DNA of 34,929 nucleotides from an uncultured Bacteroidales bacterium (GTDB taxonomy: Bacteria; Bacteroidota; Bacteroidia; Bacteroidales; P3), in assembly GCA_949291555.1 (NCBI GenBank), contig CASEWE010000004.1:130403-165331 (forward strand). Reading direction: 5' to 3'. This document shows, piece by piece, positions 1 through 6,976 of this stretch. The notes beneath the pieces are model-generated. The model was not told the origin of the DNA, made no database searches, and worked only from the letters and a program-made list of their open reading frames with translations. Positions within the stretch are counted from its first letter, which is position 1; every line of letters starts with the position of its first letter. A program made the translations under genes and the position numbers.

Positions 1-112
1 TCCTTGATCCTTGATCCTTGATCCTTGATCCTTGATCCTTGATCCTTGATCCTTGATCCTTGATCCTTGATCCTTGATCCTTGATCCTTGATCCTTGATT
101 CTTGATTCTTGA
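1..112. repeat. Heptanucleotide tandem repeat array (TCCTTGA)n
   Basis: Fourteen perfect TCCTTGA units run from base 1 to 98, followed by two TTCTTGA variants to base 112. The array touches the window edge, so its true length is unknown. It lies downstream of the DUF486 gene, which is read toward it. Bases 148-187 continue a decayed period-7 pattern (GCTTGAT, TAGTGAT, TACTGAT). No reading frame crosses it convincingly. Function is unknown; length polymorphism between strains is expected for such an array. Confidence 0.97.
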
Positions 113-343
113 TTATAGTTTCTCGCCCTTTTGATCCATGAATGCTTGATTAGTGATTACTGATTCTTGGATTCTGGATTCTGGTTGCCCGCTTTTTCGA
201 CAGCCTTGCGGCAAGCGCCGCCACCGGGCGCTCTCCGCGCGAAACGGCATTCTGCTCGAAAACCGCTTTTCGCATGCAAAAGCAGGCACCGGGCACAAAT
301 ACGGCCTTCATGCGCGGTTCGCGCCGCAAAAGCCGCCGCTGCT
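113..343. other. Intergenic stretch with decayed repeat remnants
   Basis: No supportable gene. The first 75 bases hold degenerate TTGATT/GATTCTGG-type units related to the adjacent heptamer array. The rest is GC-rich sequence with only shadow reading frames. Confidence 0.6.
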
Positions 344-712
344 TCACTTCATGAAGACGAAATACACCGCCAGCACCAAGCAGGCAAAGGCGGCCACGTG
401 GTTCCAATGAAATTGCTCGCCCTTGAAAAGGAACGACGTGAATACCGTAAAAACGATCAACGTGATGACTTCTTGTATGACTTTGAGCTGCACAAGGCTG
501 AAAGGCCCCCCGTTCTCGCGGAAGCCGATACGGTTGGCCGGTACCTGGAAGGAGTATTCGAGCAAGGCGATCCCCCACGAAAACAAGATGACGGCATACA
601 ACGGCCAGTTCGTGCTGATTTTCATCTCCTGAAGTTTCAGATGTCCGTACCAGGCAAAGGTCATGAACACGTTGGAAACGACAAGGAGCAAGATAGTGGC
701 GAGCATTTTCAT
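344..712 (-). CDS. DMT-family small membrane protein (DUF486)
   Basis: A 122-residue hydrophobic protein with four predicted membrane helices: roughly residues 3-22, 38-55, 77-95 and 103-121. The order and spacing fit the DUF486 (DMT superfamily) family, whose members are about 110-120 residues, so it looks full length. The segment around residues 52-75 (YSFQVPANRIG, then the FSLVQLKVIQE stretch) is what led me to the family. Substrate is unknown; members are inner-membrane proteins without an established transport reaction. It lies 61 bases downstream of the GNAT gene in the same orientation. That gap is strikingly AT-rich compared with its surroundings and holds a weak TAATATTG -7-like box (positions 747-740), so it may have its own promoter rather than belong to the polysaccharide operon. 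Confidence 0.85.
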   Translation of the reverse strand: MKMLATILLLVVSNVFMTFAWYGHLKLQEMKISTNWPLYAVILFSWGIALLEYSFQVPANRIGFRENGGPFSLVQLKVIQEVITLIVFTVFTSFLFKGEQFHWNHVAAFACLVLAVYFVFMK

Positions 713-773
713 GGAAACCGTAGTCGATTAGTATTAATACAATATTAGTTTTCAGTAATTTAAATATATTCAA

Positions 774-1712
774 TTAAAGTATTCCGCCAATCTTCGAACG
801 TAGGTCTTGGAAGAAGCGGAAAGCCGCCGTGTACCGTTCTATCCGCGTGTAGAGGAACGGACTTGCTCCAAAGCTTGAATTAAATCTTGCAATCGATTCT
901 ATATTAGAACCTTCAAAATCAAAAACAAGCCCTTTTTCCGATGCAATCCGGATGCCTTCCCATTGCAGAAGGCTCCCCGCGCCTACGTTTTTGAGGCTTT
1001 TGTCGAACCCGTGGGCAAGGCTGTAGCAGGCATGCGTGTCGTAGACGAAAAGGCCGCAAGCCCGTACATGGCCGTCTTCATCGGCCAAGGAGACCAGTTC
1101 CCCTGCCCGATGCGCCTGCACGGCGTGCCATAAGCGGCGCACGGCTTCCCTCGAAAAAGGCATGGGCACGCCTCTGCGCTCGAAGGTTTCTTCCTGAAGA
1201 CGGAGCAAGTCTTCGATACGGGGGCATGGCTGGCGGTGGAGGTGCTTCCGCGCTTTCCTGATTTGCCGCTGTTGCGCCGGGGCGACATTGCGGAATACGG
1301 CATCGAGGTCTTCCGTTTCAGTAATCCGGAATGTGGGCCGGTCTTCCACGCGAAAGCCCGCTTCCCGGCAAAACGCCTTCTCCTTCTCCCCGAGCTGGAA
1401 GCCGAGGTTCGCGCAGAGCATGGCACGGGGCGGAATCCGGGCGAGGAGCTTGCAGAAATCGCTCTGCCTTTCCATCCAGGGGCCGGCATGCTGCGTGAGG
1501 CCCGGGCAGGCATACACCGGGAAAAGCAGCATGCGCCGTATCTTGGCCAGCGGCCAGAATCCCGTGCATTCCCCGGCTTCTTCTATCCGGAAAACTTCCC
1601 GTTCGGGGCAAACCGCTTCCCACCACCAGTCTTGCAGGAAAAGGGCGTCGGAATCGGGAAAAGGAAGCCGTTCTCCCCTTTCCTTTAACGGAATTGAAGT
1701 CTTTTCTGGCAT
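774..1712 (-). CDS. GNAT / FemAB-like N-acyltransferase
   Basis: A 312-residue soluble protein resembling the BioF2-like (Acetyltransf_6) branch of the GNAT fold, found in CelD/FemAB-type proteins. The basic motif AQQRQIRKARKH (about residues 145-156) and the C-terminal block FDFEGSNIESIARFNSSFG (about 263-281) are typical: the second is the acyl-carrier-contacting region in this family. No signal peptide is present, so it should act in the cytoplasm, probably transferring an acyl group to a sugar or peptide precursor. It starts 5 bases after the stop of the glycosyltransferase gene and is therefore almost certainly translated from the same mRNA; that context points to modification of a surface glycan. 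Acceptor and donor are not deducible. A different acyltransferase-like protein of the same superfamily sits at 5671-6960 on the other strand. Confidence 0.82.
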   Translation of the reverse strand: MPEKTSIPLKERGERLPFPDSDALFLQDWWWEAVCPEREVFRIEEAGECTGFWPLAKIRRMLLFPVYACPGLTQHAGPWMERQSDFCKLLARIPPRAMLCANLGFQLGEKEKAFCREAGFRVEDRPTFRITETEDLDAVFRNVAPAQQRQIRKARKHLHRQPCPRIEDLLRLQEETFERRGVPMPFSREAVRRLWHAVQAHRAGELVSLADEDGHVRACGLFVYDTHACYSLAHGFDKSLKNVGAGSLLQWEGIRIASEKGLVFDFEGSNIESIARFNSSFGASPFLYTRIERYTAAFRFFQDLRSKIGGIL

Positions 1713-1717
1713 GTCGG

Positions 1718-3052
1718 CTATATTTTTCCGGAACTTTCCCGGCAGGATCCGCGCGGAAAGCCGCGCGAGGTTTTCCTCCGCCCGTTCCCGTCCGGAGGGG
1801 GGACGGCCGCTTTCCCGGCTATTTCACGGAACAAGGCAGCAAATTTCCCCGCTTGTCCTTTGCGCGAGAACCGGGCGGGAATTTCCGGGTCGACTTCTAT
1901 CGAAGTGAAACCTTTTTCCTTCCAGCAGGCATATTGCCGAAGCAGGAATTCTTCTATTTCCAGGCTGTTGCGGGCCGCCAATCCGCAATGGTAGCGATGC
2001 ACGAGCGCCTCGAGGCAGCTTTCGTCGCTCCTGACCAGCAAGATCGGCTTGCCCACGGCCAAAGCCTCGAAAAACTTGGTCGTCAGGACTCCTTTCGGGC
2101 CGTTTCCCTCCGATTTGTTGGCCAGCTGGAGCAAGACCGAACTCCGGTTCAGCAAGGCCGGCACCGCGGAGGCCGGGACGAAATCCCGGTAATCCATGAA
2201 CGCTTCCACGGAAAATTTCCGGGATTTGGCTTCGAGAAGATCCCGGCTTGCGGCATCCACGTACCATTCCATGCGGAAATCTTCCGGTCTTATGCGTTCG
2301 TTGCGGGCCAGCGCGGAGACGGCTTGGAAAAGCAGCCCCGGGTCCCGGTTGGCCAAGCTGATAAGCCTCCCGGTGAAGGTGATGCGGAAAAACGGGTCGG
2401 TTTCCGGAACGGGGTAAAAAAGTTCCGGATCGTAGCCGTTTTCGATAAGGCGGGTGTCCGGATTGAACCGTTTGAGGAATTCCACATGCCAGGGCGAAAC
2501 GCTCACCACGCACATAGCCTTGGCCAAAATACGGTTGCGTTGGCGCAACATCCTGTTCGTGAGTGTTTTTTCTACGAAATTCCCGATGAGGCGCCCCCCC
2601 GGTATCTTATGGCTCAGGTACGATTTGTCGGGAAATTGCTCGATGATGTCGCGCAGGTCGGCCACGAAAGGGACGGAAAACTTCCGGGCCAGACGGAAGC
2701 CGGCTTTGAGCGGAAATGTCCGGTAAGTGCTGCATAAGACAATATCGTACCGGCGCATTTGCCGGTTCCGCATCACGGCCCGGACCATCTTGCGATCCTT
2801 GCGGGAGAAAAGAACGTCCGCTACCATGGTCAGAATCCACTCCAAGGTGTGCTTCCAGCCTTTTTCGAAACGGTAAAAAGCCACGCTTTCCACATGATCG
2901 GCGTAACCGGCCAGGAACTGGAAACGCGTATCGGGATGCGCTTCGCAGACCACATCGGCTTCGATGCCTTCTCCGGAGAGGTATTTGCACAAATACCCCA
3001 TCCGGGGGCCGAAAGCGGGCGGGAACTGGTCGCAGACAATCAGGATTTTCAT
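1718..3052 (-). CDS. GT-B glycosyltransferase (GT4-like)
   Basis: A 444-residue glycosyltransferase of the GT-B fold. The N-terminus (MKILIVCDQFPPAFGPR) is the usual start of GT4 enzymes, with a glycine-rich donor-side loop early on. The C-terminal half contains ITFTGRLI (about residue 250) and a KFFEALAVGKPIL motif (about residue 350), the E-x7-E-like nucleotide-sugar region. I chose the ATG at 3052 rather than an upstream in-frame one because it produces a 4-base ATGA overlap with the deacetylase-like gene, a normal coupling arrangement, and begins exactly at the conserved beta strand. The last 30 residues are basic, proline/arginine-rich and probably disordered. Role inferred: addition of a sugar during synthesis of a surface polysaccharide or glycolipid at the inner face of the cytoplasmic membrane. 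Donor and acceptor are unknown. Confidence 0.85.
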   Translation of the reverse strand: MKILIVCDQFPPAFGPRMGYLCKYLSGEGIEADVVCEAHPDTRFQFLAGYADHVESVAFYRFEKGWKHTLEWILTMVADVLFSRKDRKMVRAVMRNRQMRRYDIVLCSTYRTFPLKAGFRLARKFSVPFVADLRDIIEQFPDKSYLSHKIPGGRLIGNFVEKTLTNRMLRQRNRILAKAMCVVSVSPWHVEFLKRFNPDTRLIENGYDPELFYPVPETDPFFRITFTGRLISLANRDPGLLFQAVSALARNERIRPEDFRMEWYVDAASRDLLEAKSRKFSVEAFMDYRDFVPASAVPALLNRSSVLLQLANKSEGNGPKGVLTTKFFEALAVGKPILLVRSDESCLEALVHRYHCGLAARNSLEIEEFLLRQYACWKEKGFTSIEVDPEIPARFSRKGQAGKFAALFREIAGKAAVPPPDGNGRRKTSRGFPRGSCRESSGKI

Positions 3053-4386
3053 GCTTTCTCCCCTCCTTGCATGCGGGTAAGGTAATCCAAAAGGAAAGCG
3101 TACAAGTCGCCAAGCCAAGGGGCAGGAGGTTCCGGGTAGGAATTTTCCCGGACGGAAGTGTTATGCCAAAGGAGGCAGATTTCCCCTCCGTGCTGCTGCG
3201 CTGCATGGAAAAGCATGGTGGCGTATTTCCGGGCTGTTTCAGGGTCGAGCCCCATGTAGTCGGGATCCGAGAGGCTGTTGTCCATGATGGCGAGCGGGTG
3301 CAGGACCAAGCGGGTCAGCCTCCCGGTGAAAGGCTCGATCCAGATTACCGGCCGCGACGTGGCCAAGCGGAAGCCCGAAACATCGGCGTATCCCATGGAG
3401 AAATCATCGGTGATGCCCATGCTTTCCAAGCCAAGGAAGTGTTCGGGCTCGCAAGAACGAAGATAATGGCTGCGATGGAAGAATACGCTCCTCCGCAAGG
3501 CGGATTCGAGCCTCTTTTTCTCTTCCGGATCGGCTTTTCCCCCGCCGGAGCTGTAGCTGCCGTGAAGGCCGAAAACAGCGCTCTGCTCGTCGAGGAAGCG
3601 GATCAGCTTCCTGATTTTCCGGCTGCCGAGACGGTATACGGGTTTGTCGAAACCCGACTTCCCTCCTCCTTTGAGGAAGTAAAGCGACTGCACGGGGAAC
3701 GGGGCTGCGGCCTTGCAGGCTTCGTCTTGAGCGGCCAGACGGGGAAAGCTCCAGTACGGATCCTGCCAAGGTTTCCGGAAATAAAGCCTTGCGGCCGTGG
3801 CCAAGCCCTTTCCCCGGAAAGTTTCCCGGGCAACGGAACGGAGGGACTGGCAATAAAACGGCTCGTCGACATCGTGCGTGAGCCAGAGCTTGGAGATTTT
3901 TTTCGGCAAGGGCGGCAAGTCCGTGCCGGCTTCCCGGAGCCATCCGCGCACCAGGCCGGCATATTCGTCCAAGAAAGGACGGAAAAGCAAGTCGTTCTTG
4001 TACAGCAATGAAGCCTTTCCCGGGAACCGGCCATGGCGGTCGCGCACGTCGCGGCAGCAGATTTCCTCGTAACGGGAAAGGAAAAAGAAGGCCGTTGCCG
4101 GCAAATCGGCATGGACAACCACCGTTTCCCCGGCCCTTTCCACCCGGTTTTCCCCGAAAAGGAAAGGGACGCCCGCTATCCTCGGCAAGGGGCCTTGGGG
4201 CAAAGACTCCTTTTTCCCGTAGTTCGCGGACTCGAAAAAACCGGAAGGGACAAAGACCAGGTCGTAATGAGGGAAAAGCGATTCGTCGGCCGTGTAGCCG
4301 ATGCGGAAACGACGGAAAACAGCCTGGTCTTCGTAGCCGGTCAGGAACTGCAACAGGTAATTTCGGGCTTCGTCTTGCAAAATCAT
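3049..4386 (-). CDS. Polysaccharide deacetylase-like protein
   Basis: A 445-residue protein with no signal peptide. The second half has polysaccharide-deacetylase (NodB-like) features: WLTHDVDEP at residues 168-176, where the HDVD box replaces the usual FDDG metal-binding motif, and FGLHGSYSSGG further on, corresponding to the H-x-S/H metal site. The N-terminal 160 residues are a separate domain of the kind that accompanies such cytoplasmic deacetylase-like proteins in Bacteroidota polysaccharide clusters. It starts 21 bases after the epimerase gene ends and overlaps the glycosyltransferase by four bases, so it is mid-operon. Likely role: removal of an acetyl group from an N-acetylated sugar intermediate in the glycan made by this cluster. 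Whether the altered HDVD site is catalytically competent cannot be judged from sequence alone. Confidence 0.8.
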   Translation of the reverse strand: MILQDEARNYLLQFLTGYEDQAVFRRFRIGYTADESLFPHYDLVFVPSGFFESANYGKKESLPQGPLPRIAGVPFLFGENRVERAGETVVVHADLPATAFFFLSRYEEICCRDVRDRHGRFPGKASLLYKNDLLFRPFLDEYAGLVRGWLREAGTDLPPLPKKISKLWLTHDVDEPFYCQSLRSVARETFRGKGLATAARLYFRKPWQDPYWSFPRLAAQDEACKAAAPFPVQSLYFLKGGGKSGFDKPVYRLGSRKIRKLIRFLDEQSAVFGLHGSYSSGGGKADPEEKKRLESALRRSVFFHRSHYLRSCEPEHFLGLESMGITDDFSMGYADVSGFRLATSRPVIWIEPFTGRLTRLVLHPLAIMDNSLSDPDYMGLDPETARKYATMLFHAAQQHGGEICLLWHNTSVRENSYPEPPAPWLGDLYAFLLDYLTRMQGGEKA

Positions 4387-4407
4387 ATCATCGGGCTTTG
4401 GCGTGGG

Positions 4408-5535
4408 CTATGCGGCCGGCTTCGTGCCGGAACATTCGAGGATGGCCCGCGCTATTTCCATCCCGGCCTGCCCGTTCCCGTAGAGCCCGGGCTCGAAAGC
4501 GGCCGGATCCTTTTTCCAAAGCATCTCCGCCTGCAAGGCTATCGAACGGGGATCATGCCCGGCCAGGATATTGTAGCCGCGTTCCACCAATTCGACCCAT
4601 TCGGTTTCCTGGCGCAAGGTGAGGCAGGGCTTCCGGAAGAAATAGGCTTCTTTCTGCAAGCCGCCGCTATCGGTTGCCACCAAACGGCAATGCTGCAGCA
4701 GATAGACCATCTGGAGGTAGCCTACCGGGTTGATGAACCGCACGGGGGAAGCCTCGAAATCGTATCCCGAAACCGCCAGCCTGGCCCGCGTGCCGGGATG
4801 CAGCGGCATCACGACGGGCATCCGGGCCGAAACGGTTTCCAGCGCGGCCATGAGCTGGGCCAGCACGGTAGGGTTTTCAATATTTTCCTTTCTATGCAAT
4901 GTGCATAGGATGAAACTATTCAAATCCTTTACTTCATCAACAGGTTTAGCTTCGGAAGCGTAGATCCGGGCCGCGTCCTGCATCAGGTCCCCGCAACGGA
5001 AAACGCGGGCGGGAAAACGCCCGAAGCCTTCTTTTTCCAGGTTTTCCACCGCTTGGTCGGAAGGACAGAAAAGCAGGCGGCTCAAGCGGTCGGTCAGGAT
5101 TCGGTTGGTCTCCTCGGGCATTTGCGCGTTGAAGGAGCGCAAGCCGGCTTCCACATGGATAAGCGGGATACGGAGCTTGGCCGCCGTCAAGGCCCCGGCC
5201 AAGGTGGAGTCCGTGTCGCCGTAGACCAGGACCCATTCCGGCTCCTCGCGCATGAAAACCGCTTCGAGCTGCTGCATCATGCGCCCTACCCGCCATGCAG
5301 GCCCGGTTTCATGACCGTCCTGCACCCCGAGGGCTTCCCGGTTGATGCCCAGATCGTAGTCCGGGCGCGCCATGCCCAAGTCGCGGAAAAAGATTTCCGA
5401 CATGGACGCATCGTAATGCTGCCCGGTATGGACAAGCTTTTGCTCGAATTCCGGAAACGATTCCAAGGCCCGGCTCAAGACGGCCGCCTTGACGAACTGG
5501 GGGCGAGCCCCGACTACCGTCGCGATTTTTATCAT
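4408..5535 (-). CDS. wecB: UDP-N-acetylglucosamine 2-epimerase, non-hydrolysing (WecB/WbpI type)
   Basis: A 375-residue cytoplasmic enzyme that interconverts UDP-GlcNAc-type and UDP-ManNAc-type sugars at C2. The hallmark motifs are present in order: VGARPQFVKAA at the N-terminus, VYGDTDSTLAGAL, HVEAGLRSF, PEETNRILTDRLS, PLHPGTR and TDSGGLQKEA. The C-terminal RQETEWVELVERG segment and the preceding PVGYLQMVYLLQ resemble, from memory, WbpI-type epimerases (acting on the 2,3-diacetamido uronic acid) more than E. coli WecB, so the symbol is generic. The frame stays open far upstream; I chose the ATG at 5535 because the conserved N-terminal strand begins there and a promoter-like TACCTTTG lies about 40 bases upstream. 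First gene of the minus-strand polysaccharide operon, divergent from the gene at 5671. Confidence 0.93.
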   Translation of the reverse strand: MIKIATVVGARPQFVKAAVLSRALESFPEFEQKLVHTGQHYDASMSEIFFRDLGMARPDYDLGINREALGVQDGHETGPAWRVGRMMQQLEAVFMREEPEWVLVYGDTDSTLAGALTAAKLRIPLIHVEAGLRSFNAQMPEETNRILTDRLSRLLFCPSDQAVENLEKEGFGRFPARVFRCGDLMQDAARIYASEAKPVDEVKDLNSFILCTLHRKENIENPTVLAQLMAALETVSARMPVVMPLHPGTRARLAVSGYDFEASPVRFINPVGYLQMVYLLQHCRLVATDSGGLQKEAYFFRKPCLTLRQETEWVELVERGYNILAGHDPRSIALQAEMLWKKDPAAFEPGLYGNGQAGMEIARAILECSGTKPAA

Positions 5536-5573
5536 GATCCGCTGAAAAATGGCAAACAGCCGAAAACGCCAAA

Positions 5574-5581
5574 CAAAGGTA
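5574..5581 (-). promoter_or_regulatory. Putative -7 box for the epimerase operon
   Basis: On the minus strand the sequence reads TACCTTTG, a full match to the Bacteroidota -7 consensus TAnnTTTG, about 40 bases before the epimerase ATG. No TTTG -33 box is seen at the expected 19-21 base distance, so the call rests on one element and on its position. Confidence 0.45.
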
Positions 5582-5670
5582 TGAAAAAAAGGAAAGTGGA
5601 CGGATTGGGACAATATACCTATCTTTACGGCTTGCACCCGATAAGCCACATTGTATCTAACTTTCTGCCT

Positions 5671-6960
5671 ATGCGCGTAATAGAAGTCAATACGGCTTCC
5701 CTCAAGAAAGAATGGCACAGGTTCCAGCGGCGCTTGTACCGCAATGACGGGAATTTTTCCGCCCCGATAGAACGCTTCATCGAGGACATTTTCACCCCGG
5801 GCCGGAACGAATTCTTTTCCAACGGTTGCGCCACCCGTTTCCTCCTCCAGGACGGAAGCGGCCGAATCATAGGCCGTTGCGCCGCTTTCGTGAACGGGAA
5901 TCGGGCCCGCGCTTTCGCCCAGCCCACGGGAGGCATGGGTTTCTTCGAATGCATCGACAGCCAGCCGGCGGCCGACTGCTTGTTCGATGCCTGCAAGCAA
6001 TGGCTCTCCCGCCAAGGCATGGAAGCCATGGACGGGCCCGTTAATTTCGGGGAAAACGACAATTACTGGGGTTTGCTGGTGGAAGGCTTCGTGCCTTCCG
6101 CCTACGGAATGAACTACAATCCTCCCTACTACAAGCGCTTGTTCGAGAACTACGGTTTCAAGCCCTATTTCGAGCAAGTGAGCAACCTCCTTGACTTCAC
6201 CAAGCCGTTTCCCGAACGGTTTTGGAAAATCGCCCGCTGGGTACGTTCCCGCAACGAATACCATTGCCGCCATTTCGAGCCGGGGAAAGCGGATGCCTAT
6301 ATCCGCCACCTGAAGGAAATCTACGATGATGCCTGGCAGTACCACGAAAATTTCACGCCGCTCAAGGAAGACACTATCCGGAAGGAATTGGAAGAAGGGA
6401 AAGGCCTCATCGACCCCGAACTGATCTGGTTCGCCTACCGCAAGGACGAACCCGTGGCTTTCCTGGTCATGTTTCCCGATGCCTCTCCTATTCTCAAGCG
6501 CTTTCATGGCAAGCTGAACTTCTTCAACAAGATACGATTCCTCATACTCAAGCAGCGGCATGCCATGCACAGCACCCGGATCACCATCATGGGCGTGAAA
6601 ATCCGCTACCAGCGTTCGGGCATGGAATCGCTTCTGTTTTCTTATGCGGCCGAAGCCCTGAAGCGCAAGCCGTGGTACACGCACGTGGAACTTTCCTGGG
6701 TAGGCGATTTCAATCCCAAGATGCGGGCTTTGCACGAAAGCGTCGGGGCCTGTTTCCACCAGAAGCATCTGACCTACCGTTATCTCTTCGACCAGGACGA
6801 GTGTTTCTCCCGTTCGGCCATTATTGCGAAAGACACCAAGGAACGCCACCTGCACCGGGAATCCGGCGTTCCAGACGCCCCTGCCCGGGAAGAGCCTGCA
6901 GCCGCAGGCACAGGAAGCCTGGAAATTACGGAACCCGAACCCCGAAAACTTGAAAATTAA
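5671..6960 (+). CDS. GNAT-family acyltransferase-like protein, about 430 residues
   Basis: A 429-residue cytoplasmic protein with no signal peptide. It resembles the large GNAT-like proteins of Bacteroidota in which two acyltransferase-like halves are joined: a first half with the QPTGGMGFFECIDS region and a GPVNFGENDNYWG motif, then a second half with IMGVKIRYQRSGMESLLFSY, reminiscent of a GNAT acetyl-CoA loop, and LSWVGDFNPKMRALHESVGA, a typical N-P-x-M-x-x-x-x-E-x-x-G GNAT closing motif. The reading frame is open further upstream, but that part is only antisense to the epimerase gene; the ATG at 5671 precedes the first conserved stretch. The last 45 residues are acidic, alanine/proline-rich and probably unstructured. 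It is divergent from the polysaccharide operon and 16 bases upstream of the S9 peptidase gene. Substrate unknown. Confidence 0.78.
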   Translation: MRVIEVNTASLKKEWHRFQRRLYRNDGNFSAPIERFIEDIFTPGRNEFFSNGCATRFLLQDGSGRIIGRCAAFVNGNRARAFAQPTGGMGFFECIDSQPAADCLFDACKQWLSRQGMEAMDGPVNFGENDNYWGLLVEGFVPSAYGMNYNPPYYKRLFENYGFKPYFEQVSNLLDFTKPFPERFWKIARWVRSRNEYHCRHFEPGKADAYIRHLKEIYDDAWQYHENFTPLKEDTIRKELEEGKGLIDPELIWFAYRKDEPVAFLVMFPDASPILKRFHGKLNFFNKIRFLILKQRHAMHSTRITIMGVKIRYQRSGMESLLFSYAAEALKRKPWYTHVELSWVGDFNPKMRALHESVGACFHQKHLTYRYLFDQDECFSRSAIIAKDTKERHLHRESGVPDAPAREEPAAAGTGSLEITEPEPRKLEN

Positions 6961-6976
6961 CCAATAACCTTGCATC

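Noticed and set aside
1..112. CRISPR array
   Set aside because: The 7-base units are contiguous with no spacers.
5053..5670. N-terminal extension of the GNAT-like gene upstream of 5671
   Set aside because: It overlaps the epimerase gene antisense and has no conserved features.
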